Shown in pieces: positions 37,840 to 48,379 of a DNA stretch of 64,000 nt. The notes under the pieces were generated by a model. The model made no database searches. It saw only the letters and a list, made by a program, of their open reading frames with translations, and was not told the DNA's origin. The position numbers were made by a program, and so were the translations under genes. How positions within the stretch are numbered: the first letter of the stretch is position 1; the number at the start of each line of letters is the position of its first letter. Where the stretch lies: the NCBI GenBank assembly GCA_014529385.2, contig CM043963.1, forward strand, positions 70,524,912 through 70,588,911, given 5' to 3'. Source of the stretch: Adiantum capillus-veneris (taxonomy: Eukaryota; Streptophyta; Polypodiopsida; Polypodiales; Pteridaceae).

Positions 37840-38510
37840 GAATGGTTGGATGGAATTGACCTTGGCATCACAGTACAATTAAACAATCACACCACAAATG
37901 CATTAGTAGATATTGGTGCTTGAATGAATGGAGTTTGTTATTCCACTTTTACAGGAAAGCTACAAATCAATCTTTAGCATCGGGAATATCTGCTATCAAA
38001 GGATGCAACAAAAACCCAACACCGGCATTGGGAGTGATTAACTTGAATGCGATAGTAAATGGATTTTCATGCCCTCATCAATTTGTATGCATACCAAATG
38101 AACATATGAATGAAACGATGATTCTTGGAATCTCATGGATGCGGACATACAAGGAAGTACTAGATTGGGACTCCAATCAACTCAAACTATCACTTAAAGG
38201 AGGACAACTCTTAATTCCAATTGCACCGAGCAAAGAGGAATGGAAAAGAGGCTACCCACAAAAGAAACCATGGAATAATCAATCTATGTCAACCTCTAGA
38301 CAAGTATATGCTACAAGAAGCATGCAAGGAGTCAGGCAGATTTGGGTACCAAAAGCACAACTCAAGGACAATCCGTCTCAAGTTTGGGTACCCAAAAACT
38401 CATCTATCATATGGAAGAAAGTTTCACATCCAACAACTCAGAGAAAAACATCTTTGGCACTAGATGGGTTTGAAAATGAAAGGAGAATTTATCTTCTCCA
38501 CAAACTGTAA
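37840..38510 (+). pseudogene. retropepsin-like segment downstream of integrase in element B
   Basis: Two frames together read as a retroviral-type aspartic protease. GITVQLNNHTTNALVDIGA (37865 on) is the active-site strand with DIGA where DTGA or DSGA is usual. After a stop and a frame change come GVINLNAIVNGFSCPHQFVC, ETMILGISWMRTYKEVLDW and NQLKLSL, equivalent to the C-terminal LGxxWL...D strand. It ends with a Trp/Pro/Lys repeat (QIWVPK, QVWVPK). In Ty3/gypsy elements protease normally lies between gag and RT. Here that position is empty and the domain follows integrase. It could be a true permutation or part of a second element joined by recombination. Confidence 0.65.
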
Positions 38511-38539
38511 AGCTAATGATTCAGAGGAGAGTTAATCTC

Positions 38540-38793
38540 AAAAAACTCCACCACAACAGTTCATCAATGGAAAACCAAAATACCAATGGAGAGTTAAATC
38601 TTAGCAACCGTCATCATTGATACCTACAGCTTAGGAAATCAATGTGCCAAAGCATCCATATGGTACAAAAAACTCCACCACAACAGTTCATCAATGGAAA
38701 ACCAAAATACCAATGGAGAGTTAAATCTCAACAACCGTCATCATTGATACCTACAGCTTAGGAAATCGATGTGCCAAAGCATCCAGATGGTAC
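38540..38793. repeat. 127-bp exact-length tandem duplication
   Basis: 38540-38666 and 38667-38793 are the same length and differ at only a few bases. Each begins AAAAAACTCCACC and ends AGATGGTAC or ATATGGTAC. Both carry ACAGCTTAGGAAATC. Confidence 0.96.
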
Positions 38794-38860
38794 AATCAGG
38801 TAAAGAGAGCATAAATTACAAAATCTGCTATTTAGAAAACATCAACAAGAAACCTCGACC

Positions 38861-39046
38861 ATGGAAACCCTTGAGTTAACTACTCAAGGCCCAACTCTTG
38901 CATCGCATATTGGTTTGAATTGCATTGACCTTCAAAGCATGGTAGAGCCAACCACGGCTATGCATAGACATGATTGTTCAACCCATGCACACATTTGTCC
39001 CGAAATACTAAATCTAGGAGGGGTGGAAGGAAACTTCATTGATTAA
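38861..39046 (+). CDS. small ORF of 61 codons, hypothetical
   Basis: ATG at 38861 opens METLELTTQGPTLASHIG and closes with TAA at 39044. It has three Cys and four His but no recognised spacing. It follows the tandem duplication and is followed by a purine stretch (GGAGGGGTGGAAGG) that could be a polypurine tract, so it may be untranslated 3' sequence of element B. Low support as a gene. Confidence 0.25.
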   Translation: METLELTTQGPTLASHIGLNCIDLQSMVEPTTAMHRHDCSTHAHICPEILNLGGVEGNFID

Positions 39047-39050
39047 GGGC

Positions 39051-39792
39051 AATGGTTGAAGAGAGAGAAAAAGTTGGATATTAATGTGTGATTTTTTTGC
39101 AAAATTACCTAATAATGCCCTTAAAAATCATCAATAGGGGAATTTGAGATAACATCTCCCCGATGAGTGTAGATAGTGTATATACTATTAGAAAGTACAT
39201 CAAAAAATAGCATTTTTTGTTTATTTTCATTAATTTTTCTTGATATTGGAGCTTAAAAATAGAGAAATCCACCAGAAAGTAATAAAATAGTGTTTTTCAA
39301 TGGATTTTCTTAATTGTTGATTTTTCAATTTTCTTTTTTAGTGCATTTTATTATTTTCTTTGATTTTTTGAATAAGCAGGTCAAAAATTAATAATAAGTA
39401 GAAAATGATCTCAGATGGAGAAGCTGAAGATACGCCGATGATCAAGAGAACAAGATGGACATGCACAAAAATTTTCAATCAAAACGACAAATGGAAGCGA
39501 GAGGCCTAAATTAGGCTGCCAGGGCCTGTTTTTGCAAATTCTTGCAGAATGAGCTAATGGGATAGATATCTTAGTATAGTATAGATATAGCTTAGTTTGG
39601 AAAGTATATCTTAGGTAGCCCAAAATCACCTCATTTCCACTAGTCACTCTTGCCAAGAAACCACCAAGATACACTACCCCAAATCATTCTGGAATCACCT
39701 TCATGAGGGTATTGAAGTCAACAACGAGACAATCAATAGATCATGCTTAGTATGTTCTCAAGAGCACAAAGAAGGAAGGAAGAGTAACCTAC
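39051..39792. other. AT-rich region without a gene
   Basis: Long A and T runs and no conserved domain. Possibly the 3' untranslated part of element B, but no LTR could be matched. Confidence 0.45.
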
Positions 39793-41476
39793 TTGGGAGA
39801 TCCAAAAGTTCTAACCCAAATTGCATACCATGCTATTGGGATAGCCGATAACTTGTCGCAAGCCCCAGATCAGAACACATGGATAATCACAGCTCAGCGA
39901 AAAACTTACCTGAAGCCCATAGCAGTGAAGAGAGTTCGGACAATGAGGAAAAAAGGGCAAGGAGAGAAGAGATGAAAAAAAGGTAGTGGCCGCCCATCAT
40001 GAAGAACCTCAACATAAAAAATCAAGGTTCAAAAAAGAGAAATACTCTTATGAACAAAGTCGACAAGCTGCAGGACAAAATCCAGAATCATGGAGTGCAA
40101 GGGAAATCAAGGGTCCTAGAAGCAAAAACCTAAGAAGAAGATCCAAAGGACTTGCTAGAAAGGATGTATGCGGAAGTTGAAGCCGCCTTGAAGATACAAG
40201 AGGATTTAGAAGTGCACTGAAAAGCGAGAGAAGAGTCGATTGCGCAATAAACACAACAAGAAAAAGCTGCGAAAACAGACTGAACCACAACAAGAACAGG
40301 GAGAGATGTCTCCAAGACCACCTTCACCCACTATCGAACAAGAAGGCCAACCATTTCCTAGTCCAAGCCCTTCACCAACTGAAAAATCAGATGAAGGCAA
40401 GGAAACAAAAGGAGATGAGAAAAAAGAGGAGGAAGCTAGTAAAGAACAGTCCAAGGAAGCAATCGAAGATGAGGCTGAACCTTCTTATAAAACCTCAAGC
40501 AAAATATTTGGACCGTCTAAAGAGTCACAAGCAAAATCTACTGGACCATCTAAAGAGCCGCAAGTAGAATTTGAAAAATGGGAAACAACGGATGAAGTTA
40601 TCATCCAAGTTAATGAATATGCAAAGCAGATGCAGATGATGATGGAGAAGATGCAAACAACAGCTCTTAGCCGTAGTCCTAAAGCTCGAGAACTGATTGA
40701 TGCTCTCCAGGGCGAGCTTGAAGACAGGATGAATATCATTGAAAATCTTCAAGCCAAATCAAAGAGCTCAAGAACGAAGCAGAGTAACACCAAAGCATCA
40801 AGGAAAAGAACAAAAGGAGATGGAAGAATTAGGGGAGCTCCTCACAAAGCGATCAGATGCATGTAAAAGCAAGGACGAATAGCTGACTGAAGTAACAAAT
40901 GAAATTTTGAGCACTACTCAGCCAATACAAAAGCTCCAAGTATAGTTGAATGTAGAAAATGTCTCTTTGCAATACTCAGAACAGAGAATCAATGACCAAG
41001 CGGCATTTCTAAAGCAAATCAGGGAAAACCCAACAGTAGCTTCACTCAAGGGGACTGATGAAGTTTACAAGACTTTGGAAAAGAGAAACAAAGACTTGGA
41101 ACTTGAGATGAAGCTGGAACAAGCACAAAGAAGGGACTCACTCTAATGCGTGTACAAAGAGAAGAGAAATTGCTAAAAGAGGTAGAGGAATTAAAGACAA
41201 CCAATCAGTTGCTAAGAGGAAGGGAAGGTGGAAGCTCAGGAGGAGGCAGGTACATCTGATCATCCAAATCTAGAGATACCACCAGTCTCCTTTGCAGAAA
41301 TGGAAACACAAGCAACAAAAGGGAAGACAAGAGGTTTTGAATTGCAAGTACCAATCACCAAAAAGGAACAAGCATCAATGGTCCAACTCTCTAAAGCTAA
41401 AGAAGATGCACTTAAAGAGCACATTGTTCACACGAAGTGGATACTGAATGGAAAGAGGCTATGGATTGGGAGTTGA
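39793..41476 (+). pseudogene. unrecognised charged, coiled-coil coding remnants
   Basis: Several consecutive open stretches in shifting frames look like one former protein. 39793-39975 contains QNTWIITAQRKTYLKPIAV. 40240-40866 is a 208-codon acidic, low-complexity segment (SPRPPSPTIEQEGQPFPSP, then Glu/Lys-rich) followed by helical EKWETTDEVIIQVNEYAKQM and ELIDALQGELEDRMNIIENL. 40946-41146 has RNKDLELEMKLEQAQRRD. 41228-41476 ends KEDALKEHIVHTKWILNG. The composition suggests a coiled-coil structural or gag-like protein. I recognise no family. Its position after element B suggests it may belong to that element or to another nested one. Confidence 0.5.
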
Positions 41477-42108
41477 GGGTTCTTCACTCTATCAAAGTAA
41501 CTCAGCTCACCCCAATCAAATCAATTCTTAGTGGCATCAATAGTCGTTGCCTTACCCTTTGATAAAGGTGAAACTATTGCAAGTAAAAGAACAACTTTAT
41601 AGGATATGCAGATGGGAGTGGCAGATAGTTGTTTGGAAGGCAAAAGGCAAGGAGAAGGTAGTGGATGAGTGGCAAGAATAGCAAGAGCTGGCGACTAAAA
41701 GTACAAAAAATTGGAAAATCAAAGGCTAGAACAACCACAGTGTTTTGAAGCTTGCACAATTCAAAAATTACAACCTTAGACTTTAGGGGCTCAAATGGAG
41801 CACCATAATGAGAAGGTAGCATTTAGACTAGATAAGTCCATGATCGCTACCATACAGAGTCTAATGAGGTAAGGCAAGTCAAATTAGACTTCACTAAGGC
41901 TGGATTTATTGAACTAATGAAGGATCTGTAATGGGAATGGCCAATGAACCTTGAGAATAGTGGAATTAAGAAAATTAGAGTGAGCATTTTTGTGAGATTA
42001 CTTTGAGAACATGGAGGGTGAACTTAATTGATGGTAGAAACATAAACATAGTACTTAATTAACTTGGCATGAACAATACTTTTGCAAGAGAGAGAGTATT
42101 AGAGAACA
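41477..42108. other. unassigned region
   Basis: No supported gene. It borders the outer end of the G1 LTR. Confidence 0.4.
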
Positions 42109-42147
42109 TGACAATAGTTGAGGACCAGATTTACTTGGAGCCGGCGG

Positions 42148-44145
42148 TGTCGTGCTGTGACATGTACATAGTGGGAACACATGCTACAAGAGTTATCTTG
42201 TAACTATTTAGATACATAATTATATTTCCTATAATGTACATATACATATGTAAGTATAAAAATAAGCTTTCTATCTCATCTTATTATTTATCTCAAGGGT
42301 AATGTATTCTTACTTTACCATCAAAAAATACTATGGGAAAAGTGTCAATAGCTCCGCCTCTTTAACTTGGGGCAAAAAGCATTGATTCTTTATTTCTACT
42401 ATTTCATTATCATCTCACACCCTAGCTAGATCCTATATCTAGGGTAAACTCCAATATATATATATTCTATGTATTTTTTGTACTTTTCTTATATTTCTTT
42501 TTAAATAGCTACTAGGAGAGAATCAAATCCTAGTGGGACACTAGGTGGCATGATTTCAAAGATACACTTGTTTTAATGCATTATTGCAAGCATGGTTACA
42601 AAACTTTGTCAAGGAGAAATGTCATGCTTTCATATGGCATGAGGTGTCCTTGGGAATTAAATGAAAGTCAAGGCTAAGGAGACCACATGAAGACTTTTGC
42701 TGCCATAAATGGACCCTATTTTGATGAATTTTTTACACAAGGTTCCAATCCGAATTGGAGAATGATTTTAAAATGAAAATCGTAGCTAATGAGCTGAAGT
42801 TTTTGCCCATATTTTTATTTTTTTATTTGGAGCTACGGTTGAGGAGATATGATCAAAATATTGGACCCCAGTCTGCCCACATCATGCAGGGACAGCTCAT
42901 TTCCAACTTTTCCAATTCCTGTTCACACTGGCTCCTCTCTTCTTGTGTAAACCCTTGTGGGTTCCCTTCACCTATAAAAGGGGACCTCTTCTTCCTTGGA
43001 AAGAACTCAAGCATTCAAGCCATTGATGAGAGGAATTCTTGAGGGAGTGAGTAGTAATGCCTAATTGTACTTAGCCCCATTAACATAAGCCCAAGCCTAC
43101 ACTTTCTCCTAGAGGAAAACTAGCCATTCTTGTACGCCATCCTTGGAGGATCAACTCTAATCAAAGAAGGTGTTGTACTTGGCGTATCAATCAAAGTGGA
43201 ATTATCCACTCTTCTTCTCTCTCCATCAATAATGGTGCCGAAGGGTTTCAAGTAAGATGTGTTCTACATTGATGTTTTCTTGATTTCTTGTTGTTTTCAT
43301 TTTCATCTCTAATCCAACATATATATATGTATCTAATCTCATCTCCTTAACCAAACCTATATCTCCCATTCATTCGTCCTCTCTAGGTTCTCTTTGCTTC
43401 AGGTACATCTCTCCCCGCAGTATCCTTATTGCCTACGGGCAAGAATAGGGCTTGGGAGGGAAACTTCTCATCTCTTCACTTCTCTCATATCTACATTTCT
43501 CACATACTATCCTAGATGAATAACCCACATGATGATCATTTCTATCGCTTTCACTCTGTACGATCTATTATAATTAACGTATGGATTAGCCGTAAAATAC
43601 ACTTTCAACAACGTATAGTGTTTCTCTTTGGCCCTGAAAGGCTCAATGAAATACTTCTATCACCGGATCCCATCATACTACCTCTCATAGACTATAAATT
43701 TTCTTTTGACGTAAGCGTAGTTATCTTGCTATGAACCAAGAGGATTTGTACGCACAATTAATCCCAATCACTAGACAAAATTATATATTATGGTAAGCAC
43801 AAAACTACAATTCCAAAGAACAATTCGTAGCCTATTTGGGCAGCCAAGATTGAATGCCATTAATTCATCTATTAACCCTTTCATATTACCCATGATACGA
43901 TATGACCATAGCCTTGATGTTTTCATCTTCGTATTGTTTTGACATTCTCTTTTGCGTTCTTTCTTTGTGTGTGTGTGAGTGCAAGAGAGAAAGGGTGAGT
44001 CTTCTTTGATAGCACTTCTTTCCAAACCCTAGTCTTCATGGCATCTATGGTTTAACTCCTTCATATAGTTTTTGTTGAGTTCTCTCACAAACTCTCACAG
44101 CCATAAGCCCGGTGCTTTCCTGGCAAGACCGTAAATTTCTCGACA
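42148..44145 (+). mobile_element. 2.0-kb LTR-like insertion inside the G1 LTR
   Basis: Termini TGTCG...CGACA form a perfect 5-bp inverted repeat, and the flanks carry GCGG on both sides (42144-42147 and 44146-44149), consistent with a 4-bp target duplication. A TATA box (TATAAAAG, 42973-42980) sits about 825 bp in. The ends do not repeat each other, so it reads as a solo LTR rather than a whole element. No coding region is recognisable; short open stretches (for example 43516-43734) have no motif. Confidence 0.7.
42973..42980 (+). promoter_or_regulatory. TATA box of the inserted LTR
   Basis: CCTATAAAAGGGGACC is a strong plant LTR promoter core in plus orientation. Confidence 0.6.
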
Positions 44146-45352
44146 GCGGTCCCCCCTCCAAAAGGCGTTTGTATTATAGATTCTCCCATCAATAGAGACT
44201 TGTTACAATACAATCTTTGTGTTCCTTGTGACCTTGGTGATGCTATGAATATGGAAATCTTCATGCATCATGAGCTTAACATAAACTTTACAAAAAGCAT
44301 TCACTATCCCAAGGCCTCAAACACCTTCGAAGGTGGAATGGATTTGCATTTCATAGCCAAGAGTGTTGGTGTCAGCTCTCCACTTCTCAACAAGCTTGGA
44401 GAAGGAGATGGAGCTCTTGCACTTTGCACTCCACACGATGAGAGAACCTGTATGTGTGTGTGTGGGAGAGTATCCCCCCCCTATCATGCTTGGTCCACAC
44501 CTGTCTCTCTCTCTCTAGTGATATTTAATTATATCATTTGGGACATGTGTCCTCTTTTTTCTCTTTGAGATAAAGACGTTAATTATTTATTTTTATGCAT
44601 CTAAATTTTTATTGGACCCCTTTAAAGCCTATCCAATAGGATTCAAGCACATCATGAGGGCCACATGTGGAGAATTTTTTGAACATGTGTCTTTTATGCT
44701 TCTTAAGTCATTTGGTTTGATTTCAATACTTTAAGCACTCAGTCAATCAAGCATGTGTCTTTTATGCTTCTCAAGTCATTTGGTTTGAATTGAATACTTC
44801 AAGCCTTAGTCAATCAATCATGGAAATGTTGATGCCTCTTGAGAGTTATCTTTGAATGGAATACTTCAAGAACTATAGTCATTTAAGCATGTGAGAAAAA
44901 CCGCAAGCTTTTGGTAAGGTTCCCACTAACACTTGCACCTCGTGCTTGGGTCGGATTCCCACCTTAGGGTCAGCCCTAGCTTGCCTAAGGTCAAAGGACT
45001 TTTGAACACTAACTTTTGGAGGTCTTTAATGAAGCTAACCCTAAGGTCTTTTAAGCTCATTAGATGCACGTTGCTCTTTGATAGATTATCGCCTTTTAGA
45101 CCTCTATTGAGATGTAACCATGTGTCCTCTGAATCCCTTACTGAGGTAAATCTAGAAGCAGTTATTGCACATTGCTCTTTGGTAGACCATCTCCTTTTGG
45201 ACCCCTATTGAGATGCAACCATTTCTCTTTTTGGTCCCCTGTTGAGATAGGTCTAGAAGCACATATCGATATCCTAACTCTTGTTCCCCTTTTATCTTCC
45301 CATATTAAATGATCAATTTAATATGAGAAGTTAGATATTATATTTTATGACA

Positions 45353-46830
45353 TTACCTCTGTCTTGAAATCATAGTCGTCCTCTACTATGAGGTAGAGAA
45401 GATAAAGCCTAGTCAATAGTCCATGTTTCTTAGCGGGTAGAGGATCCCTTTTTACCCTACGACATCATTCCAAAATGGATGACTAATCCATTTGGTGCTC
45501 AAGAGACTTAGTTGCCGCAAGCCTGTTGGCTCTTTAGTCCATATCATACTTCCAAAGTAGAGCGACAAGTTTTACTTGGTGTTTAAGAGACCTCGTCACC
45601 ACAAACATGATCCTAAGCATGCATACTTCTTAAATTTTGTGCGCAATAAAAGTAAGAGAATCAGTCTTATAAGACAAAAACATTGTTCATTTAAAACGCA
45701 TTTTCATTTGCTTACTCTAGTGTAGCATTGTAAGCATTGACAAGTGTTCATATTATCCTTAAGCTAGGTTCCTTGCATCCCTCTAGCACCTTTAAAAGGA
45801 TAATCCTTAAACTTAATAAGATATTGTAGGATAATCTTACCATTCCTTAGTACCTTCTCTTAGTGTCAAAGAATCGATTTTGGGCTGCAACGCCTCTTCT
45901 TGATCTTCGATCTCTGGCGGGTCCTCCATTATTGGTTCTATTTGTGGCTCTCCTTTGTAAGGCTTGAGTAGGCTCACATGGTTAGCATTGTGAATGAGCC
46001 AATGGTTGGTAAAATTTAACTAATAAGCCATCTCATTGATTGGCTTAAGAAATTTAAAAGAAAGGACCATAGTATCTTTCTGCTAGTTTAGCATAATACT
46101 CTTGGTGGATCATAGGATTCTTGCCCGTAGTATGCCTTAGACGAGCCTTGAGAAACTTTAGCAAGACCCAATCATGTTTCTGAAAGGTTAAGGCTCTTCT
46201 GTGCTTATTAGCAACAACCCTTTTTGCATTTGTTGTAAGATGGATATAACCCTTTTATCTTTGGAAAAGATTCTTGTAAGTCTCGGCTATATTCATCAAT
46301 AGCTAAGATCTTCCCATATACTTAAGTAGTAAGGGACTTTTGGATCTTCCCTCTTTAACCTCGAAAGGTGCTTTCCCCATAGAAGTATGTACAATGTCAT
46401 TGTACGCATACTCTATAAGAGGTAACTTCTCTCATTGAGAACTTTGATCTACTTCCATGACATAGGCTTTTAGTAGATTCAAGAATCGTTAGATTACTTA
46501 TTTCACTTTGGTAATCCGTTTGTGGATGATAGGTAGAAAGAGAAATTTAATTTACTTCCTAGATTCTCAAAGAGACCCTTCTAGAAATTACTGGTCATTC
46601 TAGGATCTTTCTGCGACACTATGAATGTTGGCAAGCCACGATACTTGAAAATTTGTGATCTAAAGAGGGTTGCCTTTTCATGTGCCTTAATAGTCTTTTT
46701 GACAAGCATAGAGTGTGTTTTCTTGTTAAGCCTGTCAACCCGACTGAAACAATCCAAATTGCTTCCCTCGATCAAATTTCAATTTTTGGTATATAACACA
46801 TTTTGAAACATACTCTTGTATGTTTACTTT
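45353..46830 (-). pseudogene. G1 integrase and chromodomain remnants
   Basis: Aligned to G2, the stretch contains degraded chromodomain and GPF/Y sequence (about 45700-46100). A 64-codon piece (46775-46581) reads KKTIKAHEKATLFRSQIFKY and ends RGLPTFIVSQKDPRMTSNF, where the integrase catalytic Asp of G2 (SDRDPRMTSNF) is replaced (SQKDPRM). Part of the integrase zinc domain and early core is deleted between here and 46831. Not functional. Confidence 0.8.
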
Positions 46831-47625
46831 TCATGGTTGACCAACAAAAATACATGTATTGGTGAGTAACACATAGCCTATTGCTATTTGGAAGATAACC
46901 ATCCTCCAAGGCGAATTGTTCTTTTTTCCTTCCCTAATGCAAAGGCTGTCTTGGTCAGTAGCATACTCATCTATCATAAAAGATAGATCATTGCCAGTTG
47001 CTAAAGACACCACATTTACCCTTGGATGTTGTGAAAGTGCATCAACCACTTGATTGTGCTTGCAAGCAATGTGAGCAATATAAAATTTAAATTGTGAAAG
47101 AAAATTTGCCCACCTTAATTGTTTGTCGGAGAGCTTGGTTTGCGTCATGAATTTCTTGAGGCTTTGTGATCCATTCGTAGGATGAATGGATCCCCCAAGA
47201 GATAGTGCTTCCATGTGTCTAGGACGTGTAGAACAACTAAAATCTCTTTTTCATATATGCCCAAGACCCATTCATCAGCATTGAGCCTTTGGCTCTCATA
47301 TGCTATGGCATGCCCTTCTTGAAGCAAAACTGCTCCAAGGCAATCGCCACAAGCATCACATTGGACCTCAAATGGCTTTGAGAGATCCAGAAGCATAAGG
47401 ACTGGTTGGGAGATTCTCCTTGAGCTTGTCAAAAGCATTTTGTTCTTTAGCAGCCCAGTACTTACCGTTCTTCTTTGTTATGTTATGCAATGGTCCTGCT
47501 ATTTGAGAAAATTTTTCTATGAAGCATCTATAGTATGCACACATACCAATAAAGCTTCTTAGCTCATGTAGATTCCTTGGATTAGGCCATGCTTTTATTA
47601 CCTCCAACTTTGATGGATTCATACG
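46831..47625 (-). pseudogene. G1 RNase H and RT connection
   Basis: Three overlapping stretches: MNPSKLEVIKAWPNPRNL and FIGMCAYYRCFIEKFSQIAG; SKPFEVQCDACGDCLGAVLL with the first RNase H Asp, and YEKEILVVLHVLDTWKHYLLG; then DKQLRWANFLSQFKFYIAHI and KHNQVVDALSQHP. Relative to G2, GKHNQVADALSRRP is altered (CKHNQ) and frames change at least twice. Confidence 0.85.
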
Positions 47626-47630
47626 TATAC
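47626..47630. other. target-site duplication of copia-2, left
   Basis: TATAC immediately before the left LTR. The same five bases follow the right LTR at 53167-53171, and G1 sequence continues on both sides. Confidence 0.95.
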
Positions 47631-47848
47631 TGAAGTCGTGGAGCGGAGCGTGGGTCGACTCTCTCTCACACACACACACAGTGAGCTTACACAGTACAGT
47701 ACGCAGAGAACTGTTAGAAGGGTTATCTCCCAATACTCTTAGTATTCACAAAGTATATGTGAGTATATACAAAGAGTTAGAGGTAAGTGAGTTAGGCGGG
47801 CGGGCGGCCATATCCGCATAAGAGGCCACTTGGGCTTTAATCCCAACA
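47631..47848 (-). repeat. copia-2 3' LTR (218 bp)
   Basis: TGAAGTCG...CCCAACA in plus orientation. On the minus strand it starts TGTTGGGATT after the polypurine tract. Confidence 0.96.
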
Positions 47849-47859
47849 ACCTCCCACTT
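47849..47859 (-). other. copia-2 polypurine tract
   Basis: Minus strand AAGTGGGAGGT directly before the 3' LTR, typical of plant Ty1/copia elements. Confidence 0.88.
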
Positions 47860-47932
47860 AAAGTCCAATGTGGCACTTTAAGTAACTGTAAATCTATGAA
47901 CATAAATGTACAAAGATTTACATGGATGCCAT

Positions 47933-48379
47933 CTATCCAATGCCCAATAACTCACGACAATGCACAAAGCCCTCTCCTGGAAGTCCCTTTGTGAGTAGAT
48001 CAGCAGGATTGTCCTTGGTGTGGATCTTCAGAAGTTGTATCTGCTTGTCTTCAAGTACTTCCCTAATGAAGTGATATTTGACATCAATATGCTTAGTCTT
48101 CGAATGGAACACTGGATTCTTTGCCAATTGTATAGCACTTTGACTATCACAATATAAATTTGGCATATCTACTTTGATTCCCAAGTCTGCAACCAATCTA
48201 CCAAGCCAAATAGCTTCTTTGCATGCCTCATTTGCTGCAACATACTCAGCTTCTGTAGTAGACTGCGTAACACAATCTTGTAATCGAGATCGCCATGATA
48301 TGGCACCTCCAGCCAATGTAAAGACATAGCCTGATGTAGATCTCCTCTTATCCAAGTCTCCTGCATAATCCTCTGACAC
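47933..48379 (-). pseudogene. copia-2 RNase H, separated from RT by a frameshift
   Basis: A 148-codon stretch: [37 protein letters not shown] with the catalytic Glu, [20 protein letters not shown] with the catalytic Asp, [15 protein letters not shown], and the terminal [16 protein letters not shown]. It lies in a different frame from the long pol ORF and overlaps its end by about 30 bases, so one small indel near 48375 explains the break. All expected motifs are intact. Confidence 0.92.

Larger units (their letters stand above)
30552..39050 (+). mobile_element. element B: Athila/Tat-like Ty3/gypsy retrotransposon, degenerate
   Basis: Plus-strand order: LTR (30552-31467), primer site, leader with palindrome array, gag, zinc-finger region, RT, RNase H, integrase, then a retropepsin-like segment, a 127-bp tandem duplication and a short ORF. 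It is related to element A in LTR, primer site, gag and zinc motif. No 3' LTR was recognised near 39050, so its right end is uncertain. The coding region carries many stops and frameshifts. Confidence 0.85.
42109..45352 (-). repeat. G1 3' LTR, interrupted
   Basis: The outer 39 bases (TGACAATAGTTGAGGACC...GGAGCCGG) match the outer end of the G2 LTR at 58459. The rest resumes at 44146 (GCGGTCCCCCCTCC). It runs to the TGACA at 45352, where the minus-strand polypurine side begins. It aligns along its length with 58459-59871, including TTCTTAGCGGGTAGAGGATC just beyond the boundary. Confidence 0.82.
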
